Shown: positions 25,936 through 34,557 of the stretch, piece by piece
Layout: each line of letters begins with the position of its first letter
How positions within the stretch are numbered: the first letter of the stretch is position 1
Assembly: GCA_965219485.1 (NCBI GenBank)
Contig: OZ244774.1
Coordinates: forward strand, 1,116,001-1,180,000
Source of the DNA: UBA8337 sp937907245
GTDB lineage: Bacteria > Pseudomonadota > Alphaproteobacteria > RS24
Direction: 5' to 3'
Length of the DNA stretch: 64,000 nt
Program-made: the position numbers and the translations under genes
Notes under the pieces: model-generated
Databases searched by the model: none
The model's input: the letters and a program-made list of their open reading frames with translations, nothing else
Told to the model about the DNA's origin: nothing

Positions 25936-26964
25936 TTATCGGTTTTTCTGTTTTTCGATTTGGCGCCAGCGCTGCACATTGAGATTATGCTCTTCCAAAG
26001 TTTGGCTAAACACATGGCCGCCCGTGCCGTCGGCGACAAAATAAAGTGCTGGGCTATCCGCAGGGTTTAGCACGGCGGCAATGGAAGCGCGTCCTGGATT
26101 GGCAATCGGCGTTGGTGGCAGACCGTTAATTCGGTAGGTATTATAGGCCGTGCGGCGGCGAATTTCGCTACGCCGAATGGGCCGCCCCAACTTGCCTTGC
26201 CCGCCAACCAGCCCGTAAATAATGGTTGGGTCTGATTGCAGCCGCATGCGTTTTTTCAACCGATTGATAAACACCGCCGCAACCAATGGGCGCTCTTTCG
26301 CAATAGCCGTTTCTCGTTCCACAATCGAGGCCAGAATAATGGCCTCTTGTTTCGAGTTAAGCGGCAGCCCGTCTTGGCGTTTCGGCCACAGCTCATCTAT
26401 CACCGCCGTCTGAGCTCGCATCATTTTTTCGATCAGCTTCGCCCGAGACATACCGCGCGCCACTTTATAGGTCTCTGGCAAAAGCGAGCCTTCGGCTGGA
26501 ACCGTGACCTCGCCTTGCAGCAAATCAAGACCACGCAAGTGCGCCACAATGTTTTGGCTGGTCAGCCCTTCCGCCAACGTAATGGCGTGCAGCATCACCT
26601 CGCCGCCTATCAATATTTTCAGCACGGCTTCCATATTAGCACCGGCCGGAATGTTAAACTCGCCGGCCTTCAAAGCCGACGCATGGCCGCGAAGTCGCAC
26701 ATAAAAGCGAAATAAAACCGCGCTGCGCAAAAGGCCCTGCTCGTCTAGCTTGAGCGTAACCCCGCGCAGAGTGGTGCCGCGTGGTAGCTCAATTTGTTTG
26801 GCTTGAGTTTGAGGCCCTGGCATAAAAACCAGCCCTATAACGACAATGGAAACCACCACTGCCATGAAGGCGGCTGGCAGAAAAATTGCGCGAAACCGGT
26901 TTAAAACGAACAAGATAGGTTGCAAAATCGGGCTACTCGACCGCTTTAAATACGAGCGAGGCAT
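25936..26964 (-). CDS. mltG: Endolytic transglycosylase MltG
   Basis: Inner-membrane lytic transglycosylase of the YceG family that terminates glycan strand growth. 342 residues from the ATG at 26964; the longer in-frame start would be TTG. One transmembrane helix near residues 25-50, a LysM-like domain, then the catalytic domain with ASIVERETA (catalytic Glu) and QSDPTIIYGL. The start overlaps the fabF 3' end by 32 bp, so it is probably translated as part of the fab operon. Confidence 0.94.
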   Translation of the reverse strand: MPRSYLKRSSSPILQPILFVLNRFRAIFLPAAFMAVVVSIVVIGLVFMPGPQTQAKQIELPRGTTLRGVTLKLDEQGLLRSAVLFRFYVRLRGHASALKAGEFNIPAGANMEAVLKILIGGEVMLHAITLAEGLTSQNIVAHLRGLDLLQGEVTVPAEGSLLPETYKVARGMSRAKLIEKMMRAQTAVIDELWPKRQDGLPLNSKQEAIILASIVERETAIAKERPLVAAVFINRLKKRMRLQSDPTIIYGLVGGQGKLGRPIRRSEIRRRTAYNTYRINGLPPTPIANPGRASIAAVLNPADSPALYFVADGTGGHVFSQTLEEHNLNVQRWRQIEKQKNR

Positions 26965-28186
26965 TGGTTCCACCAAAACCAAAACTATTGGAAAGTACGG
27001 CGGACACCTTTTTTTCTTGGGCCTTTAAAGGCACCAAATTAAGCTTGGTTTCTGCCGATGGATTTTCGAGGTTGAGGGTTGGCGGCACCACGCCATCGCG
27101 CATAGCCAATACGGAGAAAATCGCCTCGACCGAACCCGCAGCCCCAAGCAAATGCCCGATCGAAGACTTGGTCGAAGACATCGCCAAATTGTCTGAAGCG
27201 CCACCGAACAAACGCTCGACCGCGCGCAATTCAATTTCGTCGCCCATCGGGGTCGATGTGCCGTGCGCGTTAATATATCCAATGTCTTCTGGCGCCAATC
27301 CAGAGCGTTTCAAGGCGGCCTGCATAGCGCGAAAACCGCCCGAGCCATCTTCGGCTGGCGACGTAATGTGGTAGGCATCGCCCGACAAACCGTAGCCAAC
27401 CACTTCGGCATACATAGTCGCGCCGCGTGCTTTGGCGTGTTCATATTCTTCCAAAACCACAATGCCCGCGCCTTCGCCCATCACAAAACCATCGCGGTCT
27501 TTATCATAGGGGCGCGAGGCTTTTTCTGGGGTGTCATTAAAATGGGTAGACATCGCACGGCAAGCCACAAAGCCGGCCATACCCAAAGGCGAGATCGCGC
27601 CTTCCGTGCCACCTGCAACCATAACATCGGCATCGTCAAACATGATTAAGCGCGCCGCATCGCCAATGGCGTGCGCACCCGTAGAACACGCCGTCACAAC
27701 CGCGTGATTAGGGCCTTTAAGGCCATGTTTAATAGAAACTTGTCCGCCCGCTAAATTGATGAGCGAGCCCGGAATAAAAAATGGGCTGAGTTTACGAGGG
27801 CCCTTGTCGCGCAAGGTATTGGCACCTGCCTCGATACCTTGCAACCCACCAATGCCTGCGCCAATGAGGACGCCGGTTCGGAATTGTTGTTCGTCGGTTT
27901 CTGCTTTATAGCCGCTATCTGCGAGCGCCATATCGGAGGCGGCCATGGCGTAGATAATAAAATCATCCACGCGGCGCTGTTCTTTGGGCGCCATATAGAG
28001 GTCGGCGTTAAAGCCGCCCTCGCCCTTGTCAATTTGGCAAGCAATCTGACAAGGCAAATCCGACGCGTCGAAATAATCAATAGTCCCCGCACCCGAGTGA
28101 CCATCAAGGAGCCGCTTCCAACTCTTCTCAATCGTCTCGCCAAGTGGGTTTACAGACCCAATTCCGGTAATAACGACGCGCCGCAT
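26933..28186 (-). CDS. fabF: 3-oxoacyl-ACP synthase II
   Basis: Condensing enzyme of fatty-acid elongation, 417 residues. The Cys-His-His triad is visible: ACSTGAHAIG (nucleophile Cys), INAHGTSTPMGD and SSIGHLLGAAG. The start VVITGIGSVNPLG is characteristic. It follows acpP by 15 bp and precedes mltG. Confidence 0.97.
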   Translation of the reverse strand: MRRVVITGIGSVNPLGETIEKSWKRLLDGHSGAGTIDYFDASDLPCQIACQIDKGEGGFNADLYMAPKEQRRVDDFIIYAMAASDMALADSGYKAETDEQQFRTGVLIGAGIGGLQGIEAGANTLRDKGPRKLSPFFIPGSLINLAGGQVSIKHGLKGPNHAVVTACSTGAHAIGDAARLIMFDDADVMVAGGTEGAISPLGMAGFVACRAMSTHFNDTPEKASRPYDKDRDGFVMGEGAGIVVLEEYEHAKARGATMYAEVVGYGLSGDAYHITSPAEDGSGGFRAMQAALKRSGLAPEDIGYINAHGTSTPMGDEIELRAVERLFGGASDNLAMSSTKSSIGHLLGAAGSVEAIFSVLAMRDGVVPPTLNLENPSAETKLNLVPLKAQEKKVSAVLSNSFGFGGTNASLVFKAVE

Positions 28187-28201
28187 TCTAATCAGTATTC
28201 T

Positions 28202-28435
28202 TTAAGAAGCCTGGTCGATGAATTTCACTGCATCGGCAACTGTCAAAATAGTTTCAGCTGCGTCATCAGGAATTTCGATACCAAACTCTTCTTCAAAAGC
28301 CATGACCAGCTCAACCGTGTCTAGGCTGTCTGCGCCTAAATCATCGATGAAGCTTGCGGCTTCGGTAACTTTATCGGCTTCTACGCCAAGGTTTTCGACT
28401 ACGATGTTTTTTACGCGTTCCACAGTATCGCTCAT
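28202..28435 (-). CDS. acpP: Acyl carrier protein
   Basis: 77 residues, highly acidic, with the phosphopantetheine attachment site Asp-Ser-Leu-Asp-Thr-Val-Glu-Leu (Ser about residue 36). Carries growing acyl chains for FabF, FabG and FabD products. AAGGAGCTTAAG precedes the ATG. It lies between fabG (140 bp upstream) and fabF; the wider gap to fabG may hold its own promoter, as is usual for this abundant protein. Confidence 0.98.
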   Translation of the reverse strand: MSDTVERVKNIVVENLGVEADKVTEAASFIDDLGADSLDTVELVMAFEEEFGIEIPDDAAETILTVADAVKFIDQAS

Positions 28436-28575
28436 CTTAAGCTCCTTAAAAATGGCTGCATATTTTAAATAAAAGCAGCAAATTCCTCAAAAAATAGGCA
28501 TGACTCCCATACCTGAAGTTTTCTCTATCACCCTTTACACACCATGTCTATGGCTCGCCCCATCGCAAATAAGGG

Positions 28576-29313
28576 CTAAATCATGGCCATGCCGCCGTTC
28601 ACATGCAGCGTTTGTCCGGTGACATAAGCCGCCTCATCGCTGGCTAAATAAAGACACGCCGCTGCGATATCATTTCCCTCGCCCAAGCGCCCGGCTGGTA
28701 TGGCTTGGGTCAGCGCTTCTTTTTGCGCCTCGGGCAATTCATCGGTCATTGGCGTAGCAATAAAACCGGGCGCCACGCAGTTTACCGTGATGCCGCGGCT
28801 CGCCACTTCTTGCGCCAAAGATTTCGACATACCAATCATGCCCGCTTTGGTAGCAGCATAATTTGCCTGCCCCGGATTGCCAGTCACGCCCACAACCGAC
28901 GTAATGCCAATAATGCGCCCATGGCGACGTTTCATCATGCCACGCAAAGCCGCCCGAATAAGACGAAAGCCAGACGTCAAATTGACCTCTAAGACGGCAT
29001 CCCAATCTTCGTCTTTCATGCGCATCGCCAAACCATCTCGGGTAATGCCCGCGTTATTGACCAGAATGTCCAAACCGCCCATCGCCTCTTCGGCTTTGGC
29101 AGCTAAGTGAGCCGCGCCTTCAGCACTCGATAGATCCGCCACCAAAACGTGGGCGCCATCGCCCAGCTCATCGGCCAAGGCTTGCAGCACGCCCTCGCGG
29201 GTTCCAGCTAGCCCTACATTAGCGCCTGCCGCGTGTAGCGTGCGCGCAATTTGATTGCCAATGCCGCCAGAGGCGCCGGTTACCAGTGCGTTTTTTCCGC
29301 TTAAATCAAACAT
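28576..29313 (-). CDS. fabG: 3-oxoacyl-ACP reductase
   Basis: NADPH-dependent reduction of 3-oxoacyl-ACP. 245-residue SDR with TGASGGIGNQIA for cofactor binding, NNAGITRDGL, and the catalytic Ser-Tyr-Lys in ITSVVG...NYAATKAG. Ends in the typical HVNGGMAMI. It is 11 bp downstream of fabD. Confidence 0.96.
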   Translation of the reverse strand: MFDLSGKNALVTGASGGIGNQIARTLHAAGANVGLAGTREGVLQALADELGDGAHVLVADLSSAEGAAHLAAKAEEAMGGLDILVNNAGITRDGLAMRMKDEDWDAVLEVNLTSGFRLIRAALRGMMKRRHGRIIGITSVVGVTGNPGQANYAATKAGMIGMSKSLAQEVASRGITVNCVAPGFIATPMTDELPEAQKEALTQAIPAGRLGEGNDIAAACLYLASDEAAYVTGQTLHVNGGMAMI

Positions 29314-29324
29314 TCATCTCTCCC

Positions 29325-30260
29325 TTAATTTGCAAAATCTTGGATGTCGTCAGGCGTGTTTAAGGCCCGCGCCGACAAACGCTCGTCGATGCGACGCGCC
29401 ATACCGGTTAATACTTTGCCTGTGCCAATCTCGACCAATTTTGTGACCCCCTGATTAGCCGCCCAAATCATACTCTCGCGCCAGCGCACAGAGCCCGTTA
29501 CCTGCTCGATAAGTAAGTTACGAATAAGTTCGGGGTCTTGCGTAGCCTCCGCCGTGACATTGGCAATCAGTGGCACGCTTGGCGCCTTGATATTTGTTTC
29601 CGCCAAAGCGGCGGCCATTTCATCGGCCGCGGGTTGCATCAGCGAGCAATGAAATGGCGCGCTGACGGGCAAGTTCATGGCGCGTTTGGCGCCACGGGTT
29701 TTCGCCAACTCAATGGCGCGTTCCACCGCTTCCGCATGACCAGAAATGACCACTTGGCCATTGGCATTATCATTGGCGGCGGCACAAACTTGTGTCTCCG
29801 AGGCGGCCTCTTTGGCTATCTCGACGACGACCGAAAATTCTAATCCCAAAAGCGCCGCCATAGCGCCCACACCAACTGGCACGGCGCGCTGCATGGCTTG
29901 GCCGCGCAACTTCAAAAGCCGACTGGCATCCTCCAACTGCAAAGCGCCCGCTGCCGTTAGCGCTGCATATTCGCCCAAACTATGACCTGCCACATATGCG
30001 GCTGTATCTGCCAGTTGCAGACCACGCGCTTGCAACACGCGCATCACGGCCATGGAGACGGCCATTAAAGCCGGCTGCGCGTTTTCGGTTAGGGTCAGGG
30101 TTTCTTGCGGGCCGTCCCACATAATTTCGGACAGGTTTTGGCCTAGCGCGGCGTCCACTTCGTCGAATACCGCTTTGGCTTCTGGATAGGTTTGTGCCAA
30201 CACTTGGCCCATGCCAACGGTCTGGCTGCCTTGTCCTGGAAATACAAATGCTTTGGTCAT
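29325..30260 (-). CDS. fabD: Malonyl-CoA:ACP transacylase
   Basis: Loads malonyl groups on ACP. 311 residues. PGQGSQTVGMG at the N-terminus, the nucleophile motif GHSLGEYAAL (Ser about residue 93), and the His in VSAPFHCSLM. First gene of the minus-strand set fabD-fabG-acpP-fabF-mltG-gmk. Confidence 0.97.
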   Translation of the reverse strand: MTKAFVFPGQGSQTVGMGQVLAQTYPEAKAVFDEVDAALGQNLSEIMWDGPQETLTLTENAQPALMAVSMAVMRVLQARGLQLADTAAYVAGHSLGEYAALTAAGALQLEDASRLLKLRGQAMQRAVPVGVGAMAALLGLEFSVVVEIAKEAASETQVCAAANDNANGQVVISGHAEAVERAIELAKTRGAKRAMNLPVSAPFHCSLMQPAADEMAAALAETNIKAPSVPLIANVTAEATQDPELIRNLLIEQVTGSVRWRESMIWAANQGVTKLVEIGTGKVLTGMARRIDERLSARALNTPDDIQDFAN

Positions 30261-30370
30261 GAAATAGCCCTCTTTTGGTCTTTCGTTGTCTCTTATGGCT
30301 TAATGCCCCTGTCTTCTTATACTAGGTGTTTGCAAGCTGTGGGGACAGATTTTTACCCCTGAAATGGCGC

Positions 30371-30399
30371 TTGCCAAGCCTAGCCTGACATAGTATTAC
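30371..30399 (+). promoter_or_regulatory. Candidate promoter of the rpsF operon
   Basis: TTGCCA at 30371-30376 and TATTAC at 30394-30399 with 17-bp spacing. It is the best match to a vegetative promoter in the region. Predicted from sequence only. Confidence 0.4.
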
Positions 30400-30529
30400 C
30401 CGTGGGATTAAGTTTCGGTCGAAGGCTGAACGGATGAAAACCTCTGATGGTCAGACGGTTTAGGAATGGTCCGACATCCCGTGTCTTCGCTCTTGCGTAA
30501 CTTGTGAGCTTCTCCCATATGTTGGTAGA

Positions 30530-30575
30530 TAAGGGCTCGCTAGGGGCTAGGCGCCGAACCCATGAAGGAGAGAAG
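30530..30575 (+). promoter_or_regulatory. Possible S6:S18 autoregulatory mRNA hairpin
   Basis: The segment just before the rpsF ribosome site contains GGGCTCGC, CTAGGGGCTAG and GGCGCCGAACCC, which can fold with GGG pairing CCC at the base and GGC with GCC inside, exposing a CCG. A CCG-containing hairpin ahead of rpsF is the known target of the S6:S18 complex in many bacteria. The match here is by eye and weak; AAGGAGAGAAGCT follows as the ribosome site. Confidence 0.25.
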
Positions 30576-30577
30576 CT

Positions 30578-31030
30578 ATGGCTCTATATGAGCACGTGTT
30601 TATTGCACGCCAAGATATTTCTTCGCAGCAAGTAGAAGGTCTCATCGATATGATGCAGGCTGTGCTGGAAGAAAATGACGGCAAAATTACCAAAATCGAA
30701 TATTGGGGTTTGAAATCACTCGCATACCGCGTGAAGAAAAACCGCAAAGGTCATTATTCCTTGCTGAACATTGACGCGAGCCATGCAGCGGTTGCTGAAT
30801 TGGAACGCCGTATCAGCCTGAACGATGACATCATTCGTTCCATGACCCTGCGGGTCGATGAGCATGAGGCCGATGACTCGGTTCAAATGCGCAACAAAAA
30901 CCGCGACGAGCGTCGTGGTTCGCGTCGCGAAGATGGCGGAGATCGCCGCCGGGATGACCGCCCTCGTGAAGATCGCCCTCGTGACGACAATCCCCGCGAA
31001 AGCAAACCAAGCGAAGGAGAGGCATCATGA
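30578..31030 (+). CDS. rpsF: 30S ribosomal protein S6
   Basis: Binds S18 in the 30S platform. 150 residues: the S6 core (ALYEHVFIARQDISSQQVE to MTLRVDEH) occupies about 1-100. The last 45 residues are an Arg/Asp-rich, probably disordered tail (DERRGSRREDGGDRRRDDR-like), longer than in E. coli S6. AAGGAGAG precedes the start. It overlaps rpsR by 4 bp (ATGA). Confidence 0.98.
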   Translation: MALYEHVFIARQDISSQQVEGLIDMMQAVLEENDGKITKIEYWGLKSLAYRVKKNRKGHYSLLNIDASHAAVAELERRISLNDDIIRSMTLRVDEHEADDSVQMRNKNRDERRGSRREDGGDRRRDDRPREDRPRDDNPRESKPSEGEAS

Positions 31031-31263
31031 GCCAAGGACGCCGCCCATTTGGACGCCGCAAGAAATCTTGCCCGTTTTCAGGACCCAACGCACCGGTCAT
31101 CGATTATAAAGATACGCGACTGCTGCAACGTTATGTTTCCGAACGCGGAAAAATCGTACCTCGTCGCATCACATCTGTTTCTTCCAAGAAACAACGCGAG
31201 CTGGCCCGCGCTATCAAGCGCTCCCGCTTCCTGTCTTTGATGCCTTATACGGTTGATCAGTAA
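31027..31263 (+). CDS. rpsR: 30S ribosomal protein S18
   Basis: 78 residues. Motifs CPFSGPNAPVIDYKDTRLLQRYVSERGKI (split here for length) and RRITSVSSKKQRELARAIKR are those of S18. The start overlaps the S6 stop, and the two proteins form a heterodimer on the ribosome. Confidence 0.98.
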   Translation: MSQGRRPFGRRKKSCPFSGPNAPVIDYKDTRLLQRYVSERGKIVPRRITSVSSKKQRELARAIKRSRFLSLMPYTVDQ

Positions 31264-31290
31264 GCCTTTGGGCAGGAGTGCGGCAAGCTT

Positions 31291-32241
31291 ATGACGCAAG
31301 CCCTGCTATTGAGAATAATTGTGGCGGCGACCAGCGCATTTGTGCTGTTCGCCGCCATTTTTACTTTGCCCTTCGCCGCCCTACCCATGGCTTATGTTGG
31401 GCTGGCCTATGGCGCCAGCCAAGCCGCCATGGTGGCCGTCGTGACCCTATTGATAGCTAGCGTCATTTTGGGCCCACCGTTGGCCATTACCTTTCTCATC
31501 GTATTTTTATTGCCGACTTATATCTTAGTTCGCCAAGCCCTGTTGTCGCGCGCGCAGGTAGCCAAAGAAGGCGATGCGCCGACGTTTGTTTTCTATCCTT
31601 TACGAAATCTTATTTTGCTCAACTTAGCGATTAGCGCTTTGGGAACGCTTGCGGCTTTTTTCATGCTCAGCGGATCGGCGGGTCTACCGCAGTCGCTGGC
31701 CAATGCTCTCATGGGCTCGGCCGGCCTTAGCAGCATGTTAACGAGTGTGTATCAAATATCGTCGCCAGAAGAGTTTCTGCATTTGGCCAATTTAATGCTC
31801 ATTGCCAGTTTCGCAACTTGGCCCTTATTGGTACTGGGCAATGCCCAAGCCGCCCAAAGCCTATTGGTAAAACAAGGCAAAAACCTCCGCCCAGCCAATG
31901 ATTACCAGACCCTAACCTTACCGCCAGGCTTGGCGCTGGTCTTCGCGGGGCTCTTGAGCCTGTCTTTGGTGACCGATGGATGGGTCTCGACGCTCGCTGC
32001 CGCTTTGGCGGCTGTGGTGTTGGCAGCGTATTTTTTATTGGGTTTAGCCATTATTCATGCTATCTCCCGCAACTGGAACGGGCGTGTGCTGCTTTTGGCG
32101 ACGCTCTATTTCTTACTTTTCGTGATGGCCTGGGTGAGTATCCCCGTCAGCCTAATGGGACTGTTGGATGCCCGCCTCGATTTCCGAGGCTTGCGAAAAC
32201 ACCCTGACAAGCCGTCTAATTCTACTGGGGACAAGGAGTAA
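31291..32241 (+). CDS. DUF2232 membrane protein
   Basis: 316 residues, about eight predicted transmembrane helices, almost no polar domains. The position between rpsR and rplI and the overall pattern match the DUF2232/YybS-like family that occupies this site in many alphaproteobacteria. No function is established. It starts with ATG 27 bp after rpsR and ends 5 bp before rplI, so it is part of the ribosomal-protein operon. Confidence 0.82.
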   Translation: MTQALLLRIIVAATSAFVLFAAIFTLPFAALPMAYVGLAYGASQAAMVAVVTLLIASVILGPPLAITFLIVFLLPTYILVRQALLSRAQVAKEGDAPTFVFYPLRNLILLNLAISALGTLAAFFMLSGSAGLPQSLANALMGSAGLSSMLTSVYQISSPEEFLHLANLMLIASFATWPLLVLGNAQAAQSLLVKQGKNLRPANDYQTLTLPPGLALVFAGLLSLSLVTDGWVSTLAAALAAVVLAAYFLLGLAIIHAISRNWNGRVLLLATLYFLLFVMAWVSIPVSLMGLLDARLDFRGLRKHPDKPSNSTGDKE

Positions 32242-32246
32242 CTACC

Positions 32247-32930
32247 ATGCAAGTTGTATTGCTAGAGCGCATTGCAAAGCTAGGCCAAATGGGCGACGTC
32301 GTAACTGTAAAAGACGGCTATGCTCGTAATTTCCTACTTCCACAGGGCAAAGCCCTTCGCGCCAATAAATCAAATCTCGAACGTTTCGAACAAGACCGCG
32401 CGCAATTAGAAGCCCGCAATTTGGAACGCAAACAAGATGCCGAAGCCGTCAACGCCAAACTCGACGGACAGACTTTCGTGGTCATTCGTTCGTCTGGCGA
32501 CACCGGCCAGCTATACGGTTCTGTCTCCCCGCGTGACATTTCTGATTTGCTGAGCGAAGGTGGTTTTGACACGGCCCGCAATCAGGTGGTCTTGAGCCAG
32601 CCGATCAAAAATCTTGGTCTGCACACAGTTGCCGTTAATTTGCACCCTGAGGTTACCTCGAGTGTCATCGTCAACGTAGCCCGCACACTAGATGAAGCCG
32701 AGCGCCAAGCCGCCGGTGAAGATGTGACAGGCGAGCAGCAAGAAGATGAAGACACGATGGACTTGGATGCCGTGTTCGAAGAAGGCGCCAAGGCGGATCT
32801 TTCTGAAGAAGATACAGAAGAAGCTGCCGACGAAGTTGCCGAAGCTCCTGCCGAAGAAGCCGAAACAGAAGAAGTCTCGGAAGAAACAGCAGATAGTGAA
32901 GACGACATGGAAGAAGCCTCGAAAGATTAA
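32247..32930 (+). CDS. rplI: 50S ribosomal protein L9 with acidic C-terminal extension
   Basis: 227 residues. The canonical L9 (about 148 residues) is recognisable from MQVVLLERIAKLGQMGDVV and VKDGYARNFLLPQGKA to HPEVTSSVIVNV. A tail of about 70 residues follows, dominated by Asp/Glu/Ala. Acidic L9 tails are seen in other alphaproteobacteria; their role is not known to me. An intrinsic terminator follows 23 bp downstream. Confidence 0.97.
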   Translation: MQVVLLERIAKLGQMGDVVTVKDGYARNFLLPQGKALRANKSNLERFEQDRAQLEARNLERKQDAEAVNAKLDGQTFVVIRSSGDTGQLYGSVSPRDISDLLSEGGFDTARNQVVLSQPIKNLGLHTVAVNLHPEVTSSVIVNVARTLDEAERQAAGEDVTGEQQEDEDTMDLDAVFEEGAKADLSEEDTEEAADEVAEAPAEEAETEEVSEETADSEDDMEEASKD

Positions 32931-32953
32931 TTCGAGTTTTCCCCGTAATTAAC

Positions 32954-32992
32954 AGGCTCGCCGGAAAGTTTTTTTTCGGCGGGCCTTTTTTT
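32954..32992 (+). terminator. Intrinsic terminator of the rpsF-rplI operon
   Basis: Stem AGGCTCGCCG (32954-32963) with CGGCGGGCCT (32977-32986): ten pairs including one G-U, loop of 13 bases containing a T-run, and seven T residues after the stem. Clear Rho-independent form, placed directly after rplI and before dnaB. Confidence 0.85.
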
Positions 32993-33030
32993 ATCTGGCT
33001 CACTTTAAGCAATGGTCTAATGTCGCCTTT

Positions 33031-34557
33031 ATGGAAACTTTAGACACATTCGAAAACCCCGCCCCCGTGCTCACTACGGTCTCTGAAAACGAGACCTTCA
33101 AATCTCTGCCGCATAATATTGAGGCCGAACAAGGGCTCTTGGGCGCGCTGCTGATTAATAATGACTCGCTCGACCAAGTGGCTAATTTTCTGAAGCCGGA
33201 TTATTTTTTCGACCCCGTGCATCAGCGCATTTATGAGGCCATCTCGAAGCTCATCGGCAATGGTAATCTGGCTTCTCCGGTAACTCTGAAAACCTATCTT
33301 GAGATGGATGACGGACTGATAGCGCTCGGCGGTGTCGGTTATTTGGCTCGCTTGGCGTCCAATGCCACCACCATTGCCAATGCCAAACAATACGGCCAAA
33401 CCATTTACGACCTGGCTATCCGGCGTCAACTTATTCTGGTTGGGCAAGAAATGGTGGCCGATGCCTATGATGGCGATATTGACCAAAACCCCAATATGCA
33501 AATCGACAAAGCCGAACAGTCGCTTTACTCCATCGCCGAAAAAGGTACGCATAACGCGGGCTTTATGAATTTCGATCACTCCCTGACAGGCGCCATCGAA
33601 ATGGCTGAGAAAGCCTATAAGCGCGAGGGCAACTTATCGGGCGTCTCGACGGGCTTTACCGGCTTGGACGATATGCTGGGCGGTTTGCAAGACAGTGACT
33701 TGCTCATTCTGGCGGGTCGTCCCGCTATGGGCAAAACCGCACTGGCCACCAACATCGCCTTCACCATCGCGCATAACTATATGAAGGCCAAACAAAGCGG
33801 CAATGTCGAAACCCAATCAGACGGCTCCATTAAAGTAAATGACGGCGGTGTCGTTGGTTTCTTCTCGCTCGAGATGGCGGCCGAGCAGCTGGCGACACGT
33901 ATGCTGGCCGAGCAAGCTGGCGTCTCGTCTTCCAATATCCGCAAGGGCGATATCCACGAAGATGAGTATACACGTCTGGTAAACTCGGCGCGTAACTTGC
34001 AAGACGCGCCTTTGTTCATTGACCACACGGGCGCCATTCCCATGGGCACTTTGGCGGCGCGCGCGCGGCGCTTGAAACGCCAACATGGGCTGGGGCTGAT
34101 TGTTATCGATTACTTGCAGCTGGTTCGGGCCGGCAATCAGCGCGATGGCCGCGTGCAAGAAGTGAGTGAAATTACCCAAGGGCTGAAAGCCTTGGCGAAA
34201 GAATTAAACGTGCCGGTGCTGGCTTTATCTCAGCTCTCTCGGCAAGTAGAGTCGCGCGAAGATAAACGCCCGCAGCTTTCTGACTTGCGCGAATCTGGCT
34301 CCATTGAGCAAGATGCGGATATTGTTATGTTCGTGTATCGCGAGCCCTATTATTTGATGCGCGAAAAGCCCATGGAAGGAACCGAAGAGTTCGTTCTCTG
34401 GCAAGAGCGGATGAACGCGGTAGATGGAACGGCGGAAGTGATTGTCGGTAAAAACCGTCACGGCCCTGTCGGCACCGCTCGCATGGCCTTTGAAGATCGC
34501 TTCACCCGCTTCACCGACCTCATGGAAGACGACCGCGCACCGGAGCGTTTTGACTAG
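33031..34557 (+). CDS. dnaB: Replicative DNA helicase
   Basis: Hexameric fork helicase. 508 residues: N-terminal DnaB domain (PHNIEAEQGLLGALLINN), then a RecA-type motor with Walker A GRPAMGKTALATN at about residues 230-242, Walker B LIVIDYLQLV, and LSQLSRQVESREDKRPQLSDLRESG. No intein is seen. There is little ribosome-site character before the ATG. The stop codon abuts the alr start with no spacer. Confidence 0.97.
   Translation: METLDTFENPAPVLTTVSENETFKSLPHNIEAEQGLLGALLINNDSLDQVANFLKPDYFFDPVHQRIYEAISKLIGNGNLASPVTLKTYLEMDDGLIALGGVGYLARLASNATTIANAKQYGQTIYDLAIRRQLILVGQEMVADAYDGDIDQNPNMQIDKAEQSLYSIAEKGTHNAGFMNFDHSLTGAIEMAEKAYKREGNLSGVSTGFTGLDDMLGGLQDSDLLILAGRPAMGKTALATNIAFTIAHNYMKAKQSGNVETQSDGSIKVNDGGVVGFFSLEMAAEQLATRMLAEQAGVSSSNIRKGDIHEDEYTRLVNSARNLQDAPLFIDHTGAIPMGTLAARARRLKRQHGLGLIVIDYLQLVRAGNQRDGRVQEVSEITQGLKALAKELNVPVLALSQLSRQVESREDKRPQLSDLRESGSIEQDADIVMFVYREPYYLMREKPMEGTEEFVLWQERMNAVDGTAEVIVGKNRHGPVGTARMAFEDRFTRFTDLMEDDRAPERFD

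Larger units (their letters stand above)
30261..30577. other. Divergent intergenic region fabD/rpsF
   Basis: 317 bp with no convincing gene and no tRNA-like cloverleaf. It must hold promoters for fabD (minus) and the S6 operon (plus). The only good -35/-10 pair read on the plus strand is at 30371-30399, which would give an rpsF leader of about 170 bases rich in short inverted repeats. On the minus side a -10-like TAGTATAAG occurs near 30318-30326 (reverse complement) without a clear -35. Confidence 0.6.

Noticed and set aside
30261..30577. tRNA or other stable RNA gene between fabD and rpsF
   Set aside because: No cloverleaf, TTC-loop or CCA-type end was seen; short inverted repeats only.
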